This document shows positions 9,151 through 17,044 of a stretch of DNA of 64,000 nucleotides, piece after piece. The notes beneath the pieces are model-generated. The model saw only the letters and a program-made list of their open reading frames with translations, had not been told where the DNA came from and searched no databases. Position numbers and translations under genes: made by a program. This stretch comes from Clostridioides difficile_A (GTDB taxonomy: Bacteria; Bacillota; Clostridia; Peptostreptococcales; Peptostreptococcaceae). Positions within the stretch are counted from its first letter, which is position 1. The number at the start of each line of letters is the position of its first letter. The DNA lies in contig OX246690.1 of NCBI GenBank assembly GCA_945909635.1, positions 1,984,001-2,048,000 of the forward strand, given 5' to 3'.

Positions 9151-9666
9151 GTGAATGATGCTCGGATTATATCAAGAATAAAAGCAGGGGAAAAAGAATT
9201 GTTTGATACTCTAATCAAAAAATACTATGATAGCATCTATTGTTATTGTTATCGCCATGTAGACAATCAAATGACTGCACAAGACTTAACCCAAGATGTA
9301 TTTATAACAGTTATAAAAAATATAAGTGATTATAAACATTATGGTAAGTTTGAAAACTATTTATATGTTATTGCAAAAAATAAGTGTAAGGACTTATGGA
9401 AGAAAAAGCAACCTATATATTTAGAGTCATTAGATAAAGAGATGTCAAAGCAAGAATTAGCAGATGTTGAAAACAAAATATTTGTAAAAGAAGCTTTGAT
9501 TAAATTACCAGAAGTAGAGTTTGAAGTGATAATTTTAAGGTATTATCATGATTTAAAGTTTAAGGATATTGCTAAGATTATGGGTTCAAGCGTCTCTGTC
9601 ACAAAGTATAGAATGAATAGAGCATTAAAAAAACTAAAATTATATCTGGAAGGAGGTAAATTATGA
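9151..9666 (+). CDS. ECF-type RNA polymerase sigma factor
   Basis: The 171-residue protein has sigma region 2 (about 20-90; HVDNQMTAQDLTQDVFITV...YLYVIAKNKCKDLWKKK) and sigma region 4 (about 110-165; LPEVEFEVIILRYYHDLKFKDIAKIMG...VTKYRMNRALKKLK). This is a group-4 (ECF) sigma factor. The start is GTG at 9151 behind ACGGAGGTGA; an in-frame ATG at 9133 precedes that ribosome site and cannot use it. It overlaps the next gene by 4 bp, so the two are translationally coupled. It probably drives its own operon, including the ABC transporter. Confidence 0.9.
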   Translation: MNDARIISRIKAGEKELFDTLIKKYYDSIYCYCYRHVDNQMTAQDLTQDVFITVIKNISDYKHYGKFENYLYVIAKNKCKDLWKKKQPIYLESLDKEMSKQELADVENKIFVKEALIKLPEVEFEVIILRYYHDLKFKDIAKIMGSSVSVTKYRMNRALKKLKLYLEGGKL

Positions 9667-10424
9667 ATAATAAAAAACTTAAAGAAAGTCTATTTGAATA
9701 TAAAGTTCCAAAATATGATGTTTCAGCAATTGAAAAAACGGTTAAAGCTATACATGAATTAACATTTAATAATGCAAATAAAAGAATGAATAGTATAGAA
9801 TTTTTTATCTCTCAAATTGGCTTTATACGAAAAAGAACTTGGATTATGCAATTTTTAGTACTGTGTATAATATGCTTATTTTTATTTAGTACATCAAGAG
9901 ATAGCAATTCACTTTACAATACTTTATCCTTGATTTCCGCAACATTTCCACTTCTCATATTAACTAATATAGAAGAGTTAGCAAAAGTATATAATAGTAG
10001 TATTTTAGAGATAGAATTTTCAACCAAAAACACACTACACAAAATTATTGCTACAAGAATGCTTGTATTTGGAATAAGTGATTTGTTGCTTATGCTTATT
10101 GTCTTGATATCTGCAAAACAAACTATTAATTTAAATGTACTGTATATAATAATTTATATACTAGTGCCCTTTAACTTAATGTGTATAGGATGTATGGAAA
10201 TTATAAATAGAAACAAAGGTAAAAATACGAATTATTATTGTATGATATATGGTGTATCTCTTGTATTATTGATATTTACACTAGGTACTTTTAGAAAAAG
10301 TATATATCAATTTGAATCAATAAACCAATGGCTAATCGTTTTTATAATCACATCAGTAATATTAATTTATGAAATAAGAAAAACATGGAGACATATTCGT
10401 TCGTTTGAAAATATTATTGTGTAA
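9663..10424 (+). CDS. Multi-pass membrane protein, candidate anti-sigma factor
   Basis: The 253-residue protein has a soluble N-terminus of about 55 residues. About six hydrophobic segments follow, beginning with WIMQFLVLCIICLFLF and ending with WLIVFIITSVILIYEI. I do not recognise a named family. The ATGA overlap with the ECF sigma gene and the cytoplasmic N-terminal domain fit a membrane anti-sigma factor; this is inferred from context. No zinc-binding HxxxCxxC anti-sigma motif is visible. Confidence 0.6.
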   Translation: MNNKKLKESLFEYKVPKYDVSAIEKTVKAIHELTFNNANKRMNSIEFFISQIGFIRKRTWIMQFLVLCIICLFLFSTSRDSNSLYNTLSLISATFPLLILTNIEELAKVYNSSILEIEFSTKNTLHKIIATRMLVFGISDLLLMLIVLISAKQTINLNVLYIIIYILVPFNLMCIGCMEIINRNKGKNTNYYCMIYGVSLVLLIFTLGTFRKSIYQFESINQWLIVFIITSVILIYEIRKTWRHIRSFENIIV

Positions 10425-10462
10425 GAAAAAAATAAGAATATACAGTATCAGGAGGAATAAGT

Positions 10463-11329
10463 ATGGAGCTAAGTGTAGAAGGATTAACAAAACAGTATAA
10501 TAACAAAGTTATAGTAGATAAAATAGAATTTAGATTGAATGAAGGTATATATGGATTTTTAGGAGAAAATGGAGCAGGAAAGACTACTCTTATGAGAATG
10601 ATTTGTGGGATATTAAGTCCAACATCTGGAGAAGTAAAGATAGATGGTAAAAATAACTTGGATATGGGAGAAGATTTTAGAGATATGATTGGATACCTTC
10701 CTCAAGACTTTGGATATTATCCAGATTTTACTGCAAAAGAATTTATGCTATATATAGCTTCATTAAAGGGATTGATACCTAGCCATGCAAATAAAAAAAC
10801 ACAAGAATTATTAGAAATGGTTGGTTTATCAGATGTAATCAATAAAAAAATAAAAACATTCTCTGGAGGGATGAAACAAAGGCTAGGATTTGCTCAGACG
10901 CTACTTAACGACCCTAAAATTTTAATATTAGATGAACCAACAGCAGGATTAGACCCTAAAGAACGAGTTAGATTTCGTAATTTGATTTCAAAATTCTCTA
11001 AAAAGAAAATTGTTATTTTATCTACTCATATTGTATCTGATATAGAACATATCGCAGATAAGATTTTAATAATGAAAAAAGGAAGATTCATTTTAACTGG
11101 TTCAGTTGAAGAGGTAACTTCAAAAATAGAAGATAAAGTATGGAAATGTGTAATTAATGAAAATGAAGTAGAGTATATGTCTGATAGATATTGTTTAGCA
11201 AATATTCATCATTCTGGAGGAGTCGTAAATCTTAGAATTATAAGTGATATAAAACCACATGATAATGCATGTAATTTGAAACCAACATTAGAAGATTTGT
11301 ATTTATATTGTATCAATGAGGAACTATAA
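10463..11329 (+). CDS. ABC transporter ATP-binding protein (exporter type)
   Basis: The 288-residue ATPase has Walker A GENGAGKTT (about 34-42), Q-loop LPQDFGYYPDFT, signature FSGGMKQR (about 134-141), Walker B ILILDEPTAGLD and switch His in LSTHIVSDIEH. It belongs to the DrrA/CcmA-like group that pairs with ABC-2 permeases for drug, lantibiotic or lipid export. An AGGAGG ribosome site precedes it. It sits 38 bp after the membrane protein and 20 bp before its permease. The C-terminal 75 residues are an accessory domain. Confidence 0.92.
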   Translation: MELSVEGLTKQYNNKVIVDKIEFRLNEGIYGFLGENGAGKTTLMRMICGILSPTSGEVKIDGKNNLDMGEDFRDMIGYLPQDFGYYPDFTAKEFMLYIASLKGLIPSHANKKTQELLEMVGLSDVINKKIKTFSGGMKQRLGFAQTLLNDPKILILDEPTAGLDPKERVRFRNLISKFSKKKIVILSTHIVSDIEHIADKILIMKKGRFILTGSVEEVTSKIEDKVWKCVINENEVEYMSDRYCLANIHHSGGVVNLRIISDIKPHDNACNLKPTLEDLYLYCINEEL

Positions 11330-11349
11330 ATATATATAAGGAGATAAGT

Positions 11350-12591
11350 ATGTCTACATTAATTAAATTTGAATTAAAAAAAATAATAAAGAGAAAGTCT
11401 ACAATAGCAGTTATTTTAGGAAGTCTAGCCTTAAGCATAATCCTTTTTTCTTTAATGCCACTTCAAGAAAAAGCTAATGATGAGAATGGAAAAGAGTATA
11501 GAGGTCTACAGGCCATTGAAATAAAAAAACAACAATCTAAATTAAATGATGGGTACATAACAAATAAAAAAGTAGAAAACTCAGTTAAAGAATATCAAAA
11601 AATGTTTAATAATCCAGATAATATTATAAAAGATGAAAGTGGTTTTTCAGATTTTAAACCAGATATTTATTGGAAATTTTTTTATCCTAGTAAGAGTTTT
11701 TACAGTTTTATAATAGAGTCATATAGTAAGCCTAATGATTTTGATTCCTCTATAATTAGAACAATGTCACTAAAGAATGGCATTGATTTTTATAAGTCTA
11801 GAAATGAAAAAATAAATACAATCTTAAATATGGAATATGCAGACGGAAATTATACACAAAAAGAAAAGGAATTTTGGTTATCTAAGAATAAGGAAATAAG
11901 TGAACCCTATTTAAATGGATATTATCAAGGTTGGGATTATTTCATATTATCGAGAGATTTACTGATTTTTACTATATTAGCTATTTGTATAAGTATAGCT
12001 TCTGTATTTTCAGGAGAATATCAATCAGGTATTGATTCAGTGATATTATCTTCTAAATATGGAAAAAGTAAAGTTATAACAGCCAAAATAATAAGTTCTT
12101 TTTTATTTGGGACAATTATTTTTATTATAAACACAATTGTATGTGTTGGAATACTCACTTTGTCTTTTGGAATGGATGGATGGAATTTACCATTACAGCT
12201 TACAACTAGTTCAGTTCCATATCCATATACACTTTTACAGGCAACATTACTAAGCATATTAGTTATTTATATTATATTAATAGCATTAATTAGTTTTACA
12301 CTTTTATTATCTTCTTGCATGAAATCACCTTTTCCAGTTTTAATTACAAATATAATAATACTTTTCGTACCAATATTTTTACAATATAGTGAAACCAACA
12401 AACTTTATAATCTGATTTTACGAATTTTGCCATCAAATGCTATTTCATTTTCGTTTGCTAATTATATAGATTACAAGATTGGTAATTTAATAATAGATTT
12501 ACCAACTATGATTATTTTTACATGTTTAGTACTTGCAATTCTTTTCCTACCTTTTACTAAAAATAATTTTAAAAAACATCAAGTTAATTAA
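11350..12591 (+). CDS. ABC-2 type permease
   Basis: The 413-residue membrane protein starts with one N-terminal transmembrane helix (about 20-37) followed by a large extracytoplasmic loop of about 160 residues. Five or so helices then run from about residue 195 to the C-terminus. This is the ABC-2 (NatB/YhaP-like) layout and makes it the partner of the upstream ATPase. An AAGGAG site lies close upstream. Substrate unknown; an ECF sigma factor in the operon suggests export in response to envelope stress or an antimicrobial. Confidence 0.85.
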   Translation: MSTLIKFELKKIIKRKSTIAVILGSLALSIILFSLMPLQEKANDENGKEYRGLQAIEIKKQQSKLNDGYITNKKVENSVKEYQKMFNNPDNIIKDESGFSDFKPDIYWKFFYPSKSFYSFIIESYSKPNDFDSSIIRTMSLKNGIDFYKSRNEKINTILNMEYADGNYTQKEKEFWLSKNKEISEPYLNGYYQGWDYFILSRDLLIFTILAICISIASVFSGEYQSGIDSVILSSKYGKSKVITAKIISSFLFGTIIFIINTIVCVGILTLSFGMDGWNLPLQLTTSSVPYPYTLLQATLLSILVIYIILIALISFTLLLSSCMKSPFPVLITNIIILFVPIFLQYSETNKLYNLILRILPSNAISFSFANYIDYKIGNLIIDLPTMIIFTCLVLAILFLPFTKNNFKKHQVN

Positions 12592-12605
12592 ACTATATAA
12601 TATAA

Positions 12606-12662
12606 AAAGCTTGAGGATACAGAAATAAATTATAGTTAATTTCTGTATATTCAAGCTTTGAA
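12606..12662 (+). terminator. Terminator of the ECF/ABC operon
   Basis: AAAGCTTGAGGATACAGAAAT and ATTTCTGTATATTCAAGCTTT (12606-12659) form a long near-perfect hairpin with a short AT loop. It closes the plus-strand operon before the right end of element A. Confidence 0.7.
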
Positions 12663-12744
12663 GTTTTGTATTTAAGTTGAGCAATTATAAAATATGTAGT
12701 TTAGAGATTATAAGTTTATGTTATAAACATACTGATTTTTGTAC

Positions 12745-12750
12745 ATCAGT
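12745..12750. repeat. Right attachment core of element A (ATCAGT)
   Basis: This is the second copy of the direct repeat. Reading the minus strand, host sequence ...AGAACTGAT ends here, and insert sequence then adds seven foreign codons and a stop. Confidence 0.75.
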
Positions 12751-13299
12751 TCTTACATTAACATTACCTGCTTTTAGATTTTCTCCTATAGTAAGCCCTT
12801 TGTCTTTTAGAACATATTCAAAAGTCATAAGTGGAACTCCACCTTTTCTGCCACCTAATATTTCTTTTCCTTTTAAATCATCATAAGAGAAATTAGACAT
12901 TTTTTTTCTAGCTACTAGAAAACTTCCATCTCTTTTAGTCAATTGAGCAAAGTTCACTGCATAATCATTTTTATTTTGATTATATACATATATAGATGCT
13001 TCAGGACCCATTAGACCTACATTTGCTTCACCTGAAATCAAAGCTGCCATAGTTTTATCAGCACCTTGAGTATTTATAAGGTCGATTTTTATACCTTCAT
13101 CTTCAAAAAAACCTTTTGTAATAGCAGCATATTGTGGAGCGTAAAAAACGGAATGAGTAACTTCTGCTATAGTTACCTTATCTAGATTTTTAGCTGAAGA
13201 AGAGTCATCTTTTTTATCATTGGAACTAAAATCACATCCAGTTAGACATAGCGTGCCTATAACAACAGAACTTGCAATTGCAACTATTTTTTTAAACAT
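12745..13299 (-). pseudogene. N-terminal half of SsuA/THI5-type ABC substrate-binding lipoprotein (split by element A)
   Basis: The frame reads about 185 genuine residues from ATG 13299, then seven insert-encoded residues (VQKSVCL) to a stop at 12721. The signal peptide ends in a lipobox (LCLTGC, Cys22), so the intact protein would be a membrane-tethered lipoprotein. VTHSVFYAPQYAAITKGFF and GEANVGLMGPEAS are family hallmarks. The lobe-crossing C-terminal half is at 3464-3964. As it stands the product lacks half of the ligand site and should not work. An AGGTATTT-type weak ribosome site lies upstream. Confidence 0.87.
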
Positions 13300-13645
13300 A
13301 ATAAATACCTCCCATAAGACATCCGAATAATATATAGTATTAAATATTTATTGTAGTTGTTACAAAAATGTATCTATATTTATTCAATTTCTACAAAAAC
13401 CTAAAAATAAATTTAAGTTTTATGTTTTAAACAATGCTTAATCTTGGGTAAATTATATTGATTATTTATAATTTAAAGGGTAAAATTAAAATAATATTAT
13501 TTTAGAGTACTATATATAAATACTAATTTATATGAAAAGAATTTATATATAAAGTTAGATTATTTTTATATGAAATAACCTAACTTTATATTTTGCAATT
13601 ACTTGAGTATTACTGGACAAACATAATTAAAATGGAGGAAATTAT
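13300..13645. other. Divergent intergenic region with hairpin
   Basis: This 346-bp AT-rich spacer separates the divergent binding-protein gene and the methyltransferase gene. A 10-bp inverted repeat, ATAAAGTTAG/CTAACTTTAT (13549-13589), could be a terminator or an RNA element. I see no riboswitch; in particular the conserved TPP (thi-box) sequences are absent. Confidence 0.5.
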
Positions 13646-14380
13646 ATGAAACAAAATAAATATGATAATGATGAATTCTTTGATAAATACAGTAAAATGG
13701 AACGTTCTATAAATGGTCTAGCAGGTGCTGGAGAATGGCATGTTTTAAAAAAAATGTTACCAGAATTTAAAGGAAAACGCGTTTTAGATTTGGGCTGTGG
13801 ATTTGGATGGCACTGTCAATATGCAGTTGAAAATGGAGCAGATTCTGCTGTTGGAATTGATATTTCAGAAAAAATGCTAAAAGAAGCTAGAAACAAAACA
13901 AAATTTGATAATATAAAATACATATGTATGCCTATTGAAGATATTAATTTTCCAAAAGATAGTTTTGATATAGTTATTAGTTCTTTGGCACTACATTATA
14001 TTCAATCATTTGAAGATATATGTAATAAAATAAGTGACTGCCTTTCAAGTAGAGGTGAGTTCGTATTTTCTGTTGAACATCCTATATTCACTGCATATGG
14101 AACTCAAGAATGGTATTGTGACAAGGATGGTAATCATCTTCATTGGCCAGTTGATAGATATTTTACAGAAGGAGTACGTAAATCTAATTTTTTAGGAGAA
14201 GAAGTTATAAAATATCATAAAACACTGACAACTTATCTAAATACTTTAAATAAAACTGGATTTGAAATATTAGAAATAATCGAACCTCAACCAGAAGAAA
14301 AACTATTAGATACAATTCCTGAAATGAAAGATGAATTACGCAGACCTATGATGTTACTTGTAGCTGCAAGAAAAAGATAG
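13646..14380 (+). CDS. Class I SAM-dependent methyltransferase
   Basis: The 244-residue protein has SAM-binding motif I VLDLGCGFGWHC at about 45-56. An acidic residue after beta-2 follows in VGIDISEKML, and motif IV/post-I appears as FDIVISSLALHYI. It is a Methyltransf_11/25-type small-molecule methyltransferase; the substrate is not evident. ATG follows a TGGAGG site. The gene is monocistronic with a terminator shortly downstream. Confidence 0.85.
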   Translation: MKQNKYDNDEFFDKYSKMERSINGLAGAGEWHVLKKMLPEFKGKRVLDLGCGFGWHCQYAVENGADSAVGIDISEKMLKEARNKTKFDNIKYICMPIEDINFPKDSFDIVISSLALHYIQSFEDICNKISDCLSSRGEFVFSVEHPIFTAYGTQEWYCDKDGNHLHWPVDRYFTEGVRKSNFLGEEVIKYHKTLTTYLNTLNKTGFEILEIIEPQPEEKLLDTIPEMKDELRRPMMLLVAARKR

Positions 14381-14453
14381 TAAAGAATAGTTAATTTAGC
14401 TTATAGAGAAAATTTTAAATGCTAAGCTGAAAGATTAATCGTATTTTTTAAAG

Positions 14454-14486
14454 AAGGCAAAAGTAATGATTTCTTTTGCCTTTTCT
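14454..14486. terminator. Terminator between convergent genes
   Basis: AAGGCAAAAG (14454-14463) and CTTTTGCCTT (14473-14482) form a 10-bp stem with T- and A-rich flanks. It lies between the convergent methyltransferase and YbaK genes. Confidence 0.75.
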
Positions 14487-14498
14487 AGTAAGTAATAA

Positions 14499-14990
14499 TT
14501 ATACTTCTACATAATATATTTCATTTCCATTTTGCTCTATAAGTTTTTTCATGTCTTCAAATTTCAAAAACACAGTAGCTGTGTTGTCATTTGGATGTAT
14601 ACCTATTTTATCCATTTTTAATAAATCTTTATCAAACACAACTTTTACAACAGCATCTGTATCATTTAATATACCAAAAGGAGTTACAGCTCCCTTAGTA
14701 AGTTTTAAGTATTTCTGAAGTCTTTCTTCTGATGCAAAACTAAGAGGCTTACTATCAATTTGTTGACGAATGTCTTTTAAATCTGCTTTTTTATCCTTAC
14801 CTAGTACAACTAAAAAATGTTCTTTCCCTTTAGCATCACGAAGAAATAAATTTTTTACAACAAATTCCATATGTAATGTTTCTAATTGTTCCATTTCTTC
14901 AATTGTATAAACTGGTGGATGATTTACAGCTTCATAAGGTATATTTAATTCATCCAATTTTCTATATACTTCTTGTTGTTGAGTATCCAT
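14499..14990 (-). CDS. YbaK/ProX-type aminoacyl-tRNA editing protein
   Basis: The 163-residue protein is a free-standing YbaK/EbsC (ProXp/PrdX-like) domain that hydrolyses misacylated tRNA, usually Ala-tRNA-Pro. Visible family features are YEAVNHPPVYTIEEM near the N-terminus, FLVVLGKDKKADLK with the conserved Lys at about 76, and GAVTPFGILND at about 110-120. An AGGAGG ribosome site lies 6 bp before the ATG. It is monocistronic. Which aminoacyl-tRNA is cleared cannot be decided from sequence alone. Confidence 0.85.
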   Translation of the reverse strand: MDTQQQEVYRKLDELNIPYEAVNHPPVYTIEEMEQLETLHMEFVVKNLFLRDAKGKEHFLVVLGKDKKADLKDIRQQIDSKPLSFASEERLQKYLKLTKGAVTPFGILNDTDAVVKVVFDKDLLKMDKIGIHPNDNTATVFLKFEDMKKLIEQNGNEIYYVEV

Positions 14991-15338
14991 AATATCCTCC
15001 TATTAGAAATTTATTTTATATATAAACAATATTATCACATAAAACTTCAAAAGAAAACGTTTTATGGTGTGTAAATGCTATATTATTTGCTTTTAGATAA
15101 AGCTCTAATGTACAAATATAATTCTATAAAGTTAAAAAATTTTAAAAATACTTGTAAAAAGAACATTATTTACTATTTATAAATTATATAAAAAGAGATT
15201 ATATAAAGTCACATATGAAAAAACTATATTATACTATCTTTTCTTTTTGGAATAAACTATACTTTAAATAGAGATATTTAATTTTAATAAATTTTACAGT
15301 ATTAACAGTAAATTACCTTAGAAAGGAACGTGCTTTAT
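14991..15338. other. Gene-free AT-rich spacer
   Basis: This 348-bp spacer separates two divergent genes. It should hold both promoters. I see no ORF, stable hairpin or repeat that stands out. Confidence 0.4.
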
Positions 15339-15722
15339 ATGTCTACAGACAAAGTTGTTGGAATCATAGATGAAGAAACTGCAGAACTTGCTGGAATTGA
15401 ATATACTGGTAAAATTTATGCTTCTTCTGGTGTTATAAAACATATAAAGAAAAAACATAGGTGTCAATTAAGTAAGGATATTGTTAATGATATAATAGAT
15501 ACTATAAAAATGGTACTCAAATCTCCTGAATATATAGGCAGTCATCCTAAAAAGCCTGGAAAAAGTGTGGAGTTTATAAAAAAAATTGGTGATTATATTT
15601 TAGTGGCTACAGAACTAGATACAAAAAAGGGATATTTATATGTATCTTCACTATATGCTATAAAAGAAGCGAAATTAGAAAGTAGAATTAGTAGTGGAAG
15701 AGTAAAACAATACGAAAGTTAA
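15339..15722 (+). CDS. Small PBECR-like nuclease-fold protein
   Basis: The 127-residue protein resembles the PBECR (phage Barnase-EndoU-colicin E5/D-RelE-like) domains that recur in phage and mobile DNA. The pattern is IYASSGVIKHIKKKH, a buried helix, then SPEYIG...VEFIKKIGDYILVATEL. The His in KHIKKKH and later Lys/Ser residues are candidate RNase active-site residues. The start is the ATG at 15339 behind GAAAGGA rather than the GTG at 15330, which is too close to the ribosome site. It is monocistronic and ends just upstream of a promoter-driven structured RNA. The assignment is by pattern only. Confidence 0.6.
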   Translation: MSTDKVVGIIDEETAELAGIEYTGKIYASSGVIKHIKKKHRCQLSKDIVNDIIDTIKMVLKSPEYIGSHPKKPGKSVEFIKKIGDYILVATELDTKKGYLYVSSLYAIKEAKLESRISSGRVKQYES

Positions 15723-15747
15723 CATAATATTATTATTTTTGAAACTA

Positions 15748-15776
15748 TTGAAAAATATTGTTAAATAAGTTATAAT
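15748..15776 (+). promoter_or_regulatory. Sigma-A promoter of the structured RNA
   Basis: TTGAAA (15748-15753), a 17-bp spacer and TATAAT (15771-15776) nearly match the consensus. The start point would fall at about 15783. Confidence 0.8.
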
Positions 15777-15782
15777 ATTAAT

Positions 15783-15932
15783 ATATATGTAGATATTTAT
15801 TAGTTAGATTTGAGGTTGGAAAGGGCACCCAATACGCTACTATGGAGTAGTTAATAGAGATGCAGGATACGCCGCCCTGCCAAATCTAATTACATTTAAA
15901 AGAGAGGATTAATTCCTCTCTTATTGTTTTTT
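15783..15932 (+). ncRNA. Unidentified structured RNA, about 150 nt
   Basis: The transcript should start near 15783 and stop at a strong terminator (15899-15932: AAGAGAGG/CCTCTCTT, then a T-run). In between, a 9-bp perfect closing stem, TTAGATTTG (15804-15812) with CAAATCTAA (15881-15889), encloses a GC-rich core. The core has hairpin CTACT-ATGG-AGTAG (15837-15850) and hairpin GCAGG/CCTGC (15862-15880). It also has an alternative pairing AGGGC (15822-15826) with GCCCT (15874-15878) that could form a pseudoknot or a switch. No ORF fits inside. It matches none of the riboswitch or housekeeping RNA families I can recall (6S, SRP, tmRNA, c-di-GMP, SAM, TPP, ykkC). The next gene starts 230 bp after the terminator, so it may be a free sRNA or a riboswitch leader. 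Confidence 0.75.
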
Positions 15933-16164
15933 GAACTATTAAGTAAATTTATATAAAAGATTTGAAGTATAAGAATACTTACTTTATCCTAAATAATTTC
16001 TTAGATATTCATATAATGTGATTTATGGAATAATATGAATAATCTTATATCTATAAAAAAGTATTTTTTTGTATTAGTTTCTAAAAATTTAGTTAGAAAC
16101 TATATCATTATGGAAAAAAATGTATTATAATATTTAGAAATATTATAATAAGGGGCGATTAGAT

Positions 16165-16548
16165 ATGAGTTTATCAAAGAAAATAGAAGATAAGAGAAAA
16201 GCTAAACAAAGAGCTGAAAAAGTTAAGCAAGCTAAAGTTGCTACAGCTGGTGTAGTGTTAGGAGCAGTTACTGGTGCAGTGAGTGGAGTATTGTTGGCTC
16301 CTAAATCAGGAAAAGAAACAAGAGAAGACATAAAAGATGCTTCACAACAGATTGTTGAAAAAATAAATATTAAAACAGTAGATGTAAAAGATAAAATGTC
16401 TAACAAGCTAGAAGATAGAAGAGGAAATTTTATGGAATCAAAGAAAAAAATAAGAAAGTATATAGATACTAAAAAGAACATTGAGCATTCTAATGAGGAA
16501 GATAAAATAATAGATATTGTTGAACCAGTTAGTGTCACTGAGGAATAG
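16165..16548 (+). CDS. YtxH-domain protein
   Basis: The 127-residue protein has a charged N-terminus. A glycine/alanine-rich hydrophobic segment follows (about 29-50; GVVLGAVTGAVSGVLLAPKSG), with the YtxH signature LLAPKSGKETRED, then a long charged helix. YtxH/GvpP-like proteins are small membrane-associated proteins linked to general stress in Firmicutes; the molecular role is unknown. An AAGGGG ribosome site lies before the ATG. It is followed after 2 bp by a DUF948-like gene, a pairing common in Firmicutes. Confidence 0.8.
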   Translation: MSLSKKIEDKRKAKQRAEKVKQAKVATAGVVLGAVTGAVSGVLLAPKSGKETREDIKDASQQIVEKINIKTVDVKDKMSNKLEDRRGNFMESKKKIRKYIDTKKNIEHSNEEDKIIDIVEPVSVTEE

Positions 16549-16550
16549 GA

Positions 16551-16901
16551 ATGAACAATACAATAACAATCAATATAAGTATAATATATATATTATTAGC
16601 TATACTTGGATGTGTTGCTTTAGTTTATTTAATTATTGTACTTGCTAAATTACATAAGATTTTAAGTAATGTTGGAACTGTTTTAAATGATAATACACAA
16701 AATATAAATACAACTTTAAATAATCTTCCTAGTGTTGTAGAGAATTTTGGAGAAGTAGGAGAAAATATGAAAGATGTAACTGAAGCAGTTACTGAAGTTA
16801 CAGCAGATTTTCTTGTTACTAAAGACAGTGTCAAATCAAATATGGATGTTATAGTTGATATATTGACTATAATCAAAAACATTTTTTTAGATAAAAAATA
16901 A
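16551..16901 (+). CDS. DUF948-like membrane protein
   Basis: The 116-residue protein has one N-terminal transmembrane segment (about 10-31, IIYILLAILGCVALVYLIIVL) and then a soluble helical tail of about 85 residues. The tail is rich in Asn, Thr, Val and Glu with heptad-like spacing. That is the layout of DUF948/YtxG-type proteins found next to YtxH. It is translated from GAGGAATAGG inside the end of the previous gene. Function unknown. Confidence 0.7.
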   Translation: MNNTITINISIIYILLAILGCVALVYLIIVLAKLHKILSNVGTVLNDNTQNINTTLNNLPSVVENFGEVGENMKDVTEAVTEVTADFLVTKDSVKSNMDVIVDILTIIKNIFLDKK

Positions 16902-16968
16902 TTCTAGTTTTAATGAAAAAATTATTAAAACAGAAAATAATTTATCGATAAAATTAATATGAATAAAT

Positions 16969-17018
16969 AAAGATGTATCTATTAATTAATAAACTAACAA
17001 GTAGATACATCTTTTTAT
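16969..17018. terminator. Terminator between convergent genes
   Basis: AAAGATGTATCTA (16969-16981) and TAGATACATCTTT (17002-17014) form a perfect 13-bp stem followed by TTTTT. It separates the YtxH operon from the minus-strand amidase. Confidence 0.85.
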
Positions 17019-17044
17019 TAGATTTTTATAAAATAATCATTCTC

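Larger units (their letters stand above)
3965..12750. mobile_element. Element A: 8.8-kb serine-recombinase integrative element
   Basis: The insert of 8,786 bp (one core copy included) interrupts a substrate-binding protein gene. It contains a large serine recombinase about 40 bp from its left end, then an AraC-type regulator, a small unknown protein, an SGNH esterase, a PadR-type regulator and an ECF sigma/membrane protein/ABC transporter operon. No conjugation or replication genes are present, so it would be integrative and mobilizable at most. Clear terminal inverted repeats are not obvious. The boundaries rest on in-frame rejoining of the split gene. Confidence 0.8.

Noticed and set aside
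13300..13645. TPP riboswitch before the THI5-like binding protein
   Set aside because: The conserved CTGAGA and ACC-TGATCTGG-type sequences are absent on both strands.
15783..15932. Assignment of the structured RNA to 6S RNA, SRP RNA, ykkC/guanidine or SAM riboswitch
   Set aside because: The hallmark sequences of each (for example the SRP GGAAG/AGCAG loop) are missing, so no name is given.
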